This document shows positions 1-7,075 of a stretch of 43,177 nucleotides of DNA, piece after piece; position 1 is the first letter of the stretch, and the number at the start of each line of letters is the position of its first letter. Source of the DNA: Ruminococcus sp. Its GTDB lineage: Bacteria; Bacillota; Clostridia; Oscillospirales; Ruminococcaceae. The stretch is taken from NCBI GenBank assembly GCA_021199305.1, contig JAJQIH010000042.1, positions 1 through 43,177 of the forward strand, in the 5' to 3' direction. The translations under genes and the position numbers were made by a program. Below the pieces are notes generated by a model. It did no database searches. It saw nothing but the letters and a program-made list of their open reading frames with translations, and was not told where the DNA came from.

Positions 1-10
1 GATAATAACA

Positions 11-931
11 ATGAAGAATTTACTGAAAATGCTGGATCTCTCAAGGGAAGAGATTATTGAAATATTAAATCTTGCCGACCAGCTTAAGTACGAAAACAAA
101 AACGGCATCGAGCATCACGTTTTAAAAGGAAAAACGTTAGGTATGATTTTCCAGAAGTCGTCAACCAGAACCAGAGTTTCTTTTGAAACGGGAATGTATC
201 AGCTCGGCGGTCAGGCACTGTTTCTTTCAAACAGGGATTTACAGATCGGAAGAGGCGAGCCTGTTCAGGACACAGCGAGAGTTCTCTCACGCTACATCGA
301 CGGAATTATGATAAGAACCTTTGAGCAAAAGGAAGTCGAGGACTTAGCCGAGTACGGCTCAATTCCAGTAATCAACGGACTGACTGATTTCTGCCACCCA
401 TGTCAGGTGCTTGCCGACCTTATGACCATAAGGGAGTTCAAGGGTCGCTTCGATGGACTTAAAATGTGCTATATCGGCGACGGAAATAATATGGCTAATT
501 CGCTTATTGTCGGCGGTCTGAAGGTAGGAATGGAAGTTTCGGTCGCTTGCCCGAAGGATTATCAGCCTGACGATTCAGTCCTGGAGTTTACAAAGCAGTA
601 TGCTGACAAGTTCAGTATGACAGATATTCCGCTTGAAGCTGCAAAGGGCGCAGACGTTATTTTCACAGACGTCTGGACTTCTATGGGACAGGAAGAGGAA
701 ACCGCAAAGCGCAAGATTGCATTTGACGGCTATCAGGTAAACGATGAGCTGATGAGCGTTGCAAACGCTGATTGTATGGTTCAGCATTGCTTGCCAGCTC
801 ACAGAGGAGAAGAAATCACCAACGAGGTTTTTGAAGCTCACGCTGATGAAATCTTTGAGGAAGCAGAAAACAGACTTCACGCACAAAAGGCAGTTATGGT
901 GCTTTGCATGAAGGACAGCGAGGAAGAATAG
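11..931 (+). CDS. argF: Ornithine carbamoyltransferase
   Basis: This 306-residue cytosolic enzyme carbamoylates ornithine with carbamoyl phosphate to give citrulline in arginine biosynthesis; the same fold also serves catabolic arginine deiminase pathways. The carbamoyl-phosphate loop STRTR is at residues 51-55, HPCQ at 129-132, DVWTSMG at 220-226 and the ornithine-loop HCLPAHRGEE at 259-268, all in the expected order. Length is normal for the family and the gene is complete. The ATG lies 11 bases into the window, so its promoter and any upstream arg genes cannot be seen. It is followed by an independently promoted toxin-antitoxin pair, so it is probably the last gene of its transcript. The HCLPxHRGEE motif separates it from aspartate carbamoyltransferase. 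Whether it is anabolic (argF) or catabolic (arcB) is inferred only from general expectation. Confidence 0.95.
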   Translation: MKNLLKMLDLSREEIIEILNLADQLKYENKNGIEHHVLKGKTLGMIFQKSSTRTRVSFETGMYQLGGQALFLSNRDLQIGRGEPVQDTARVLSRYIDGIMIRTFEQKEVEDLAEYGSIPVINGLTDFCHPCQVLADLMTIREFKGRFDGLKMCYIGDGNNMANSLIVGGLKVGMEVSVACPKDYQPDDSVLEFTKQYADKFSMTDIPLEAAKGADVIFTDVWTSMGQEEETAKRKIAFDGYQVNDELMSVANADCMVQHCLPAHRGEEITNEVFEAHADEIFEEAENRLHAQKAVMVLCMKDSEEE

Positions 932-964
932 TCTGTGAATAATCTGTAAACTTTTAAAAGGCAC

Positions 965-993
965 TTGAAAAAATATAAAAGTCAGCGTACAAT
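965..993 (+). promoter_or_regulatory. Sigma-A promoter of the toxin-antitoxin pair
   Basis: TTGAAA at 965-970 and TACAAT at 988-993 are separated by 17 nt. The start site would fall near 1000, just before the inverted repeat and the AAGGAG ribosome binding site at 1042-1047. Confidence 0.75.
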
Positions 994-1004
994 ATAAGTA
1001 AGAA

Positions 1005-1029
1005 AGTTGGAATTTACTACTTTCCAACT
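1005..1029 (+). promoter_or_regulatory. Inverted repeat, candidate antitoxin operator
   Basis: AGTTGGAA at 1005-1012 and TTCCAACT at 1022-1029 form a perfect 8-bp inverted repeat with a 9-nt centre. It lies between the promoter and the antitoxin start codon, where toxin-antitoxin operons usually carry the site bound by the antitoxin. It could alternatively be a leader hairpin. Confidence 0.55.
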
Positions 1030-1055
1030 CTGCGAATCTGCAAGGAGATGATATT

Positions 1056-1316
1056 ATGCTGGCTGAATTGCGTAAAAAGGCACAAGTAACAATTCCAAAA
1101 GACATTATTTTAAAGCTCGGATTGTCTGAGGGCGACAAGCTGGATATTTTTGAGAAGGACGGTTCAATTTGCATTATGCCGGTGGTTGTCTATCCGAAAA
1201 AGTATTTAAATGACCTCAGGGAAGAAATCGGCGAGGTCAAGGCGAACATAGCTTCAGGCAAGCAGCCTGTCTTTGATAGCGTCGACGCTTTGTTTGATAA
1301 GCTGGAGGAGAAATAA
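1056..1316 (+). CDS. AbrB/MazE-fold antitoxin
   Basis: An 86-residue protein. Its N-terminal half (residues 3-45) has the swapped-hairpin AbrB signature: KAQVTIPKDI, then LGLSEGDKLDI and a following beta strand. The AbrB fold binds DNA as a dimer, while the C-terminal part (residues about 48-86, with helix-forming segments) would neutralise the toxin. It sits directly before a RelE/ParE-type toxin gene and overlaps it by one base, with AAGGAG at 1042-1047 setting the ATG. An autoregulatory role is inferred from its fold and the inverted repeat upstream. The combination of AbrB-type antitoxin with RelE-type toxin is common in Firmicutes. Confidence is high for the family and moderate for function, since activity depends on the partner. 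Confidence 0.85.
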   Translation: MLAELRKKAQVTIPKDIILKLGLSEGDKLDIFEKDGSICIMPVVVYPKKYLNDLREEIGEVKANIASGKQPVFDSVDALFDKLEEK

Positions 1317-1582
1317 TGGCGTATCAGTTTACCTTTACGCCACGTTTTCAAAAGCATTTTAAACGCCTTACTGAGCAGGAGAAGAAACAGCTCAAAAACA
1401 AATTGAAGTTACTAGCCGAAAACCCTTCTCACCCGTCACTTAGAACAAAACGAATACAGGGCATATCAAATTTGTTCGAGTGCAGCGTAAATATGGATAT
1501 TCGTATTATTTGGTATTACGAGGGCGATAAAATGATAATTTTGGTAGATGTTGGACATCACGATGTGCTAAAGCAATTTTAA
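1316..1582 (+). CDS. RelE/ParE-superfamily toxin
   Basis: An 88-residue basic protein of the RelE/ParE superfamily. It shows the N-terminal strand and paired helices (FTFTPRFQKHFKRLTEQEKKQ), a Lys/Arg-rich segment, and the conserved strands IRIIWYYEGDKMIILVDVG followed by HHDVL near the C-terminus. Members of the RelE branch cut mRNA on the ribosome and ParE members poison gyrase; the sequence alone does not decide between them. The C-terminal HHDVL resembles YafQ/RelE-like mRNA interferases more than ParE. The start codon overlaps the antitoxin stop (TAATG), so translation is coupled. A strong hairpin terminator follows immediately. Both partners are full length, so the pair looks intact. 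Confidence 0.85.
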   Translation: MAYQFTFTPRFQKHFKRLTEQEKKQLKNKLKLLAENPSHPSLRTKRIQGISNLFECSVNMDIRIIWYYEGDKMIILVDVGHHDVLKQF

Positions 1583-1595
1583 AACAACAGTAATA

Positions 1596-1637
1596 AACAA
1601 GCACGAAGGCTTTAATTAACCTTCGTGCTTGTTTTTT
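1596..1637. terminator. Bidirectional terminator between toxin gene and queH
   Basis: A 14-bp perfect stem (1596-1609 with 1620-1633) with T runs on its right side for the plus strand and an A-rich left side, so it can end both the toxin transcript and queH. The queH stop codon (1612-1614) lies in the loop and the right arm encodes its last residues. Confidence 0.85.
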
Positions 1638-2232
1638 CTTCCGCTTGTTTTTTTGAAAATACACAGCCGCAGAAATTTTGTCTGTACAAATTATATTCCT
1701 TTGAAAGCTCAATGCTCCGCTTGTAGCCGTTTTTCTTTTTAAAATCGCTGGGCAGGAATTTAACGTCAAGCTCGCTCGCCAAAGTATTGCCAATCTCGTT
1801 TATCCATTCAGCGTTTTTGTAAGGACTTATTGAAAGAGTTGTGCAAAAGTAATCGCATCCCAGACTATTTGCAAGCTGCGCTGTCTTCTGAATCCGTAGC
1901 CTGTAGCATTTTTTACAACGCTCGCCGCCTTCAGGAAGATTTTCAAGTCCCTTTGCAATTTCAAAAAACTCGTCCGGGTTATATTCTCCTTCTATGATTT
2001 TTATGTCAAGTTCCATCTCCTTGACAAGCCGCTTTAGCTCATCCAGCCGCTTGTTGTATTCCTCGGCGGGAGAAATGTTCGGGTTGTAAAAAAACAGCGT
2101 TATATCAAAATGTGAGCTTAAATATTCCAGAACATAGCTTGAACAGGGAGCACAGCAGGCGTGCAGAAAAAGAGCAGGCTTTTTGTCGCCAATGCTCGCT
2201 ATAATACCCTCCAGCTCTTTGCTATAATTCAT
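1612..2232 (-). CDS. queH: Epoxyqueuosine reductase QueH
   Basis: A 206-residue protein of the QueH (formerly DUF208) family, the non-QueG enzyme that reduces epoxyqueuosine to queuosine at tRNA position 34. The signature HACCAPCSSYV gives Cys26, Cys27 and Cys30, followed by the YNPNISP loop, the paired cysteines Cys106 and Cys109 (CKKC), and Cys188 and Cys190 in FCGC near the C-terminus. These cysteines bind a [4Fe-4S] cluster and an adjacent metal in characterised members. Length is typical. The start is fixed by GAGGTGA a few bases upstream on the minus strand. No other queuosine genes lie nearby. It is transcribed convergently with the toxin-antitoxin pair and divergently from marR. Confidence 0.93.
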   Translation of the reverse strand: MNYSKELEGIIASIGDKKPALFLHACCAPCSSYVLEYLSSHFDITLFFYNPNISPAEEYNKRLDELKRLVKEMELDIKIIEGEYNPDEFFEIAKGLENLPEGGERCKKCYRLRIQKTAQLANSLGCDYFCTTLSISPYKNAEWINEIGNTLASELDVKFLPSDFKKKNGYKRSIELSKEYNLYRQNFCGCVFSKKQAEEKTSTKVN

Positions 2233-2264
2233 AAAAGTTTCACCTCATTTTCACTCTTTTTAAT

Positions 2265-2293
2265 AGTTTAGCACAAACTTGAAAAAAATGCAA
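2265..2293 (-). promoter_or_regulatory. Promoter of queH
   Basis: Read on the minus strand, TTGCAT (2288-2293) and TAAACT (2265-2270) are 17 nt apart, about 30 bases upstream of the queH start. The -10 is imperfect, so strength is probably modest. Confidence 0.5.
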
Positions 2294-2301
2294 AAATCCC
2301 C

Positions 2302-2330
2302 TTGACATTTATTTTTTTATGTGCTATATT
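2302..2330 (+). promoter_or_regulatory. Promoter of the marR-ABC exporter operon
   Basis: A consensus -35 TTGACA (2302-2307) and TATATT (2325-2330) with 17-nt spacing. Transcription would start close to 2337, at the edge of the GAAAC repeat that probably serves as operator. Confidence 0.8.
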
Positions 2331-2334
2331 GTTA

Positions 2335-2350
2335 GAAACGAAACAGTTTC
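2335..2350 (+). promoter_or_regulatory. Candidate MarR operator
   Basis: GAAACAGTTTC at 2340-2350 is a perfect 11-bp palindrome, preceded by a further GAAAC at 2335-2339. It overlaps the expected transcription start, so a bound MarR dimer would block the promoter. Confidence 0.5.
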
Positions 2351-2403
2351 AAAGCGAACAATCTTTATATGGGATAACGGTTTTATTGAAGGGAGGAATA
2401 TGT

Positions 2404-2925
2404 ATGAGTGATGACAAGGACCATTTCAATGAGGAAACGAGCCATTTTATCGGTAGGGAGCTAAGTAGAGTTTCCCACACGGTACATAGAATGGTTACAT
2501 CCTCGAAGGGTCACAAGCTTTTGGACCAGAAGCTCGGAAAGACAAACGGCTGGGTAATCGGCTACCTTGCTCATAGCAAGGGAGATGTCTATCAGAAGGA
2601 CATTGAGAAGGAATTTTCAATAAGAAAATCCTCCATTTCAAAAATGCTCAGCAATATGGAGGAGCAGGGTCTTATCGTCCGGCAAAGCGTTGAAGGGGAT
2701 GCAAGGCTTAAAAAGCTTGTTCTGACGGATGCGGCGCTTGAGCTTCACGAAATTGCCGAAGAGGATATGTTGGCACAGGAAAGAGCGCTTCAGGAGGGAA
2801 TTGACCCCGACGAGCTTGAGGTGTTTCTGAAGGTGCTGAGAAAGGTCGGCGAAAACGCCGAAAAAGAAACTATAAGAGAGGGAGATAGAAGAGAACATGA
2901 TAAAAAGATTATTGAAATGCGTTAG
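2404..2925 (+). CDS. MarR-family transcriptional regulator of the ABC exporter
   Basis: A 173-residue winged-helix regulator. Helices flank a central wHTH at about residues 50-105, including QKDIEKEFSIRKSSISKMLSNMEEQGLIVR (recognition region) and the wing RQSVEGDARLKKLVLT; the DxR motif before the second wing strand is typical of MarR. An upstream in-frame reading extends to 2302, but GGGAGG at 2391-2396 with seven-base spacing selects the ATG at 2404, and the promoter lies inside the longer version. Its 3' end overlaps the first ABC gene by 29 bases, so the three genes form one operon. By analogy with other MarR-ABC exporter operons it probably represses its own operon until a toxic ligand is bound; the ligand is unknown. 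Confidence 0.9.
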   Translation: MSDDKDHFNEETSHFIGRELSRVSHTVHRMVTSSKGHKLLDQKLGKTNGWVIGYLAHSKGDVYQKDIEKEFSIRKSSISKMLSNMEEQGLIVRQSVEGDARLKKLVLTDAALELHEIAEEDMLAQERALQEGIDPDELEVFLKVLRKVGENAEKETIREGDRREHDKKIIEMR

Positions 2926-4639
2926 AGAATATAAGCGAGCTTCGCTTTTAGCTCCTGCATTTGTAACAGGCGAGGTTATACTTGAGGTTATAATTCCTAT
3001 TATAATGGCGGCGCTTATTGATAACGGACTGGGAAGCGACGAAGCTAATATGAGCTATATCATAAAAATGGGTATAGTGCTTGTTGTGGTTTGTATGCTG
3101 TCGCTTGGCTGCGGAACGCTTTCAGGAAAATACGCTGCGAAAGCTTCCGCTGGATTTGCTAAAAATATGCGACATGATATGTTTTACAACATCCAGACCT
3201 ATTCGTTCAAGAACATTGATAAGTTTTCAACTTCGTCGCTTGTAACAAGACTTACAACCGACGTAACCAATGTTCAGAACGCATATATGATGGTTATAAG
3301 AACAGCTGTAAGAGGACCTGTAATGCTTATCCTCTCAGTAATTGCAACAGCGCTTATCAGTCCTAAGCTTTCGCTTATTTTCTTAGTAGCAATACCAATT
3401 TTAGGCGTGACAATATTTACGCTGGCATTAAAGGTTCACCCGATATTTGAGAAGGTATTCAAAGGCTACGATAAGCTGAATAACGTAGTTGGTGAAAACC
3501 TTCACGGCATTCGCGTAGTCAAGAGCTTTGTAAGAGAGGAACACGAAAAGGAAAAGTTTGGTAATGTTTCAACTGAGGTTTATAAGCTTCAGTCGAAGGC
3601 TGAAAAGCTGCTTGCATTCAACCAGCCTGTTATGATGCTTTGCGTATACGGCTGTATGATAGCTCTTTCATGGTTTGGAGCTAATATGATAGTAAACAGC
3701 GGCGCTGCCGATCTTACAACAGGTCAGCTCACAAGTATGTTTTCCTACACAATGCAGATTCTTATGAGCCTTATGATGCTTTCAATGATTTTCGTAATGG
3801 TAATTATGTCAAGAGCTTCAATCAAGAGAATTGTTGAGGTTTTAGAAGAAACTCCTGACATCAAGGACCCTGAAAATCCTGATTACAACATCACAGACGG
3901 CAGCATTGAATTTAAAAACGTATCCTTCAGCTATGCTGGTAAGGGCGGAACTAACTGTATAAGCGATATAAACTTGAAAATCAACGCTGGTGAAACGATT
4001 GGTATTATCGGTGGAACAGGTTCAGCAAAGAGTACGTTTGTACAGCTTATCCCAAGACTTTACGATGTGACCGAGGGCGAAATACTTGTTGGCGGAAAGG
4101 ACGTTCGTGAGTACGATATTCCTGCTCTTCGAGGCGAGGTTGCAATGGTTTTGCAGAAAAACGTACTGTTCTCAGGAACCATTAAGGATAACCTTCGCTG
4201 GGGCAAGGAGGACGCAACAGACGAGGAAATTGAGAAGGCTTGCAGGCTTTCACAGGCTGACGAGTTTATAAGCACATTCCCTGACGGCTACGACACCTAC
4301 ATCGAGCAGGGCGGTACTAACGTATCAGGCGGTCAGAAGCAAAGACTTTGTATAGCAAGAGCGCTTATTAAAAAGCCGAAGATTTTGATTCTTGACGACT
4401 CTACAAGCGCCGTTGATACAAAGACCGACGCTCTTATCAGAAAGGCGTTCGCTGAGGAAATTCCTGATACAACAAAGCTTATTATCGCACAGAGAATTTC
4501 TTCAGTTATGAATTCTGACAAGATAATAGTTCTCGACGGAGGAAGAATAAACGACTTTGGTACTCATGAGGAGCTTTTAGCAAGAAATGAGATTTACCAG
4601 GAGGTTTACTATTCTCAGCAGAAAGGAGGGCTTGAATAA
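2897..4639 (+). CDS. ABC exporter half-transporter carrying the degenerate ATP site
   Basis: A 580-residue fused transmembrane-ATPase subunit. Residues about 15-310 form the six-helix exporter domain and residues about 335-575 the nucleotide-binding domain. Walker A (372-379) reads GGTGSAKS, with Ala replacing the last Gly before Lys. The signature VSGGQ (476-480) is good, but Walker B is followed by Asp501 instead of the catalytic Glu, and the H-loop His is Gln532. These are the hallmarks of the degenerate half of heterodimeric exporters such as TM287/288 and BmrCD. The partner is the next gene, which overlaps by one base. Together they should export a hydrophobic drug or lipid-like compound. 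The marR gene upstream overlaps this start. No substrate can be deduced. Confidence 0.92.
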   Translation: MIKRLLKCVREYKRASLLAPAFVTGEVILEVIIPIIMAALIDNGLGSDEANMSYIIKMGIVLVVVCMLSLGCGTLSGKYAAKASAGFAKNMRHDMFYNIQTYSFKNIDKFSTSSLVTRLTTDVTNVQNAYMMVIRTAVRGPVMLILSVIATALISPKLSLIFLVAIPILGVTIFTLALKVHPIFEKVFKGYDKLNNVVGENLHGIRVVKSFVREEHEKEKFGNVSTEVYKLQSKAEKLLAFNQPVMMLCVYGCMIALSWFGANMIVNSGAADLTTGQLTSMFSYTMQILMSLMMLSMIFVMVIMSRASIKRIVEVLEETPDIKDPENPDYNITDGSIEFKNVSFSYAGKGGTNCISDINLKINAGETIGIIGGTGSAKSTFVQLIPRLYDVTEGEILVGGKDVREYDIPALRGEVAMVLQKNVLFSGTIKDNLRWGKEDATDEEIEKACRLSQADEFISTFPDGYDTYIEQGGTNVSGGQKQRLCIARALIKKPKILILDDSTSAVDTKTDALIRKAFAEEIPDTTKLIIAQRISSVMNSDKIIVLDGGRINDFGTHEELLARNEIYQEVYYSQQKGGLE

Positions 4640-6567
4640 TGCCAGGACCAGGACCAAGAGGACCAATGGGACCAAGACCCAAGATGAAAGGAACGGGAAA
4701 GACGATAAAGACGCTTCTCTCGTTGGTCAGCAAGAAAAACAGAGCTTACTTTGGCGTTGTTGTAATTTGTATCATTCTCAGCGCTGTTGCAACTACCGCT
4801 TCCTCGGTATTTTTGCAAAGCCTTATCGACGATTATATCACTCCGATGCTGAGCGAATCTGCGCCAAGCTTTGCGCCGCTCGCACAAGCGCTTATGAGAA
4901 TGGCGCTAATATATATCGTCGGAATTTTAGCGAGCTGGCTTTACAATTTCCTGATGGTAATTATCTCGCAGGGAATTTTAAAGAGCGTGAGAGATTCAAT
5001 GTTCTCTCATATGCAAACACTGCCAATCAAATATTTCGATACTCACCTTCACGGTGATATAATGAGCCGTTACACAAACGATACGGATACTTTAAGACAG
5101 ATGATTTCACAGAGTATCCCGCAGGCTATTTCTTCGGTAATTTCAATTATCGTTACCTTTGTCGCTATGATAGGCACAAATGTATGGCTTACACTTTTCG
5201 TTCTGGCAACGGTAGTATTGATGGTATTCGTTATGAAAAATGTCGGCGGAAAAAGCTCGAAGCACTTTGTTTTGCAGCAAAAATCAATCGGTGAAATGAA
5301 CGGCTATATCGAGGAAATGATAACCGGACAAAAGGTAGTAAAGGTTTTCTGCCACGAGGAAAAGAACGAAGAGGGCTTCGATAAAATCAACGAAGAGCTG
5401 GGCGAAAACGCTTATCAGGCTAACAAGTACGCTAATATTCTGATGCCGATTATGGGAAACTTAGGAAATTTGCAATACGTATTGCTTGCAATTTTCGGCG
5501 GTGCGCTTGCATTCTTCGGAGTAGGCGGTATGACAGTTGGTACAATCGTTTCCTTCCTGCAGCTTTCAAAGAGCTTTACACAGCCGATAACCCAGATTTC
5601 ACAGCAGATGAACTCGGTTATTATGGCTCTTGCAGGAGCGCAGAGAATTTTCGACCTTCTTAATGAGGAGAGCGAAACCGACGACGGCTACGTAACTCTT
5701 GTAAATGCGAAGTACGATAAAAACGGTGAGCTTGTAGAGTGCGATGAAAGAACTGAAATGTGGGCGTGGAAGCATCCACACGGCGACGGAACTATAACCT
5801 ATACAAAGCTTGAGGGCGACGTAGTTCTCGACGGAGTAGACTTCGGTTATGTTCCTGAAAAGATAGTCCTTCACGATATAAGCATCTACGCAAGACCGGG
5901 TGAAAAGATAGCCTTTGTCGGAGCGACGGGCGCAGGAAAGACAACCATCACAAACCTTATCAACAGGTTCTATGATATTGCAGACGGAAAGATAAGATAT
6001 GACGGAATAAATATCAACAAGATCAAAAAGGCTGATTTGCGTCGTTCGCTCGGAATGGTTTTGCAGGATACAAACCTGTTTACGGGAACTGTTATGGAGA
6101 ACATCCGTTACGGAAGACTTGACGCTACCGATGAGGAGTGTATCGCCGCTGCGAAGCTTGCAAACGCCGACGACTTTATCGAAAGATTGCCTGACGGTTA
6201 TAATACAATGCTTACAGATAACGGAGCTTCAATTTCACAAGGACAAAGACAGCTTCTGTCAATCGCCCGATGTGCTGTTGCAGACCCGCCTGTAATGATT
6301 CTCGATGAGGCTACCTCCTCAATCGACACAAGAACTGAGATTATAGTTCAGAAGGGTATGGACAGCCTGATGTACGGAAGAACAACCTTCGTAATCGCTC
6401 ACAGACTTTCAACAATTCAGAACTCAGACGTAATTATGGTTCTGGATCTGGGAAGAATTATAGAGCGTGGAAACCACGATGCGCTTATTGCCGAAAAGGG
6501 TAAGTATTATCAGCTTTATACTGGTGCCTTCGAGCTTTCAAGCGGAAATCAGGAAAAGAATGTTTAG
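4639..6567 (+). CDS. ABC exporter half-transporter carrying the catalytic ATP site
   Basis: A 642-residue exporter subunit. It begins with a Pro/Gly/Met-rich cytoplasmic tail (MPGPGPRGPMGPRPK), followed by a six-helix domain (about 30-335) and an ATPase domain. Walker A GATGAGKT is at 428-435, Walker B with catalytic Glu557 (ILDEATSS), and the H-loop His588. Its own signature is degenerate, SQGQ at 533-536, which complements the degenerate Walker sites of the partner: one dead and one working site per heterodimer. About 45 residues (345-392) between the last helix and the ATPase domain form an acidic linker longer than usual. Translation is coupled to the upstream subunit (TAATG), with AAAGGAGGG before it. 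A terminator follows, ending the operon. Confidence 0.93.
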   Translation: MPGPGPRGPMGPRPKMKGTGKTIKTLLSLVSKKNRAYFGVVVICIILSAVATTASSVFLQSLIDDYITPMLSESAPSFAPLAQALMRMALIYIVGILASWLYNFLMVIISQGILKSVRDSMFSHMQTLPIKYFDTHLHGDIMSRYTNDTDTLRQMISQSIPQAISSVISIIVTFVAMIGTNVWLTLFVLATVVLMVFVMKNVGGKSSKHFVLQQKSIGEMNGYIEEMITGQKVVKVFCHEEKNEEGFDKINEELGENAYQANKYANILMPIMGNLGNLQYVLLAIFGGALAFFGVGGMTVGTIVSFLQLSKSFTQPITQISQQMNSVIMALAGAQRIFDLLNEESETDDGYVTLVNAKYDKNGELVECDERTEMWAWKHPHGDGTITYTKLEGDVVLDGVDFGYVPEKIVLHDISIYARPGEKIAFVGATGAGKTTITNLINRFYDIADGKIRYDGININKIKKADLRRSLGMVLQDTNLFTGTVMENIRYGRLDATDEECIAAAKLANADDFIERLPDGYNTMLTDNGASISQGQRQLLSIARCAVADPPVMILDEATSSIDTRTEIIVQKGMDSLMYGRTTFVIAHRLSTIQNSDVIMVLDLGRIIERGNHDALIAEKGKYYQLYTGAFELSSGNQEKNV

Positions 6568-6576
6568 GTTTAAGTG

Positions 6577-6613
6577 CTTTTGCCTCTGCCGATTGGCAGG
6601 GGCATTGCTTTTT
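6577..6613 (+). terminator. Terminator of the marR-ABC operon
   Basis: Stem TGCCTCTGCC (6581-6590) with GGCAGGGGCA (6595-6604), one wobble pair and a GATT loop, then a run of five T residues. Confidence 0.8.
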
Positions 6614-6673
6614 ACTCAAATTTTTCGAGTTAGCATATGCAAATGGTTAAAACATTTATTTTTTAAATACGTC

Positions 6674-6701
6674 TTGCATTTTTCAAAAAATATGCTATTA
6701 T
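6674..6701 (+). promoter_or_regulatory. Promoter of the ferredoxin gene
   Basis: TTGCAT (6674-6679) and TATTAT (6696-6701), 16-nt spacer, in a very AT-rich stretch. An overlapping TATATA offers an alternative -10. Confidence 0.65.
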
Positions 6702-6751
6702 ATATAGTAGAAGGCAAAAGCCTTTGAAATTTCTTGGAGGAGGGTAATTTT

Positions 6752-6922
6752 ATGGCATACAAAATTTCAGATGAATGTATTTCATGCGGCGCTTGTGCTG
6801 CAGATTGTCCTGTAAGTGCAATTTCTGAGGGCGACGGAAAGTACGTTATCGACGCTGATGCTTGCATTGATTGCGGTTCCTGCGCTGCTACTTGCCCAGT
6901 AGGTGCACCAGAGGCTGAGTAA
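6752..6922 (+). CDS. 2[4Fe-4S] ferredoxin
   Basis: A 56-residue clostridial-type ferredoxin, a soluble low-potential electron carrier. Two CxxCxxCxxxCP motifs bind the two [4Fe-4S] clusters: CISCGACAADCP near residues 9-20 and CIDCGSCAATCP near residues 38-49. Length matches the family. A longer in-frame start at 6734 exists, but the strong GGAGGAGGG at about 6736-6744 selects the ATG at 6752. It is a single-gene transcript with its own promoter and terminator, as is common for the main housekeeping ferredoxin of anaerobes. It may serve hydrogenases and pyruvate:ferredoxin oxidoreductase; neither is in the window. Confidence 0.97.
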   Translation: MAYKISDECISCGACAADCPVSAISEGDGKYVIDADACIDCGSCAATCPVGAPEAE

Positions 6923-6934
6923 TTTTTATTACAT

Positions 6935-6978
6935 AACAAAACGACCACATTCTTTTTCAAGAGTGTGGTTTTGTTTTT
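6935..6978 (+). terminator. Ferredoxin terminator
   Basis: Arms around ACAAAACGACCACA (about 6936-6949) and TGTGGTTTTGT (6964-6974) pair with one bulged base, followed by further T residues. Confidence 0.8.
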
Positions 6979-6983
6979 GCTAC

Positions 6984-7012
6984 TTGCAAATGTCAGTGAT
7001 TTGTGATACAAT
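6984..7012 (+). promoter_or_regulatory. Promoter of the leu operon
   Basis: TTGCAA (6984-6989) and TACAAT (7007-7012) with a 17-nt spacer. The leader to leuC is only about 55 nt, too short for a T-box or leader-peptide attenuator. Confidence 0.75.
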
Positions 7013-7075
7013 TATTTTAAGTAAAAGTGAAAATATAGCTTTTTCGCGATGCGCAATGAAAGGAGAGGTAAAAAT

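Noticed and set aside
575-1174. Long minus-strand open frame opposite argF and the antitoxin gene
   Set aside because: It lies antisense to two well-supported genes, has no ribosome binding site, and its composition is that of a shadow frame.
7013-7075. T-box, leader peptide or riboswitch ahead of leuC
   Set aside because: The leader is only about 55-60 nt and contains neither a T-box motif nor a leucine-rich leader frame.
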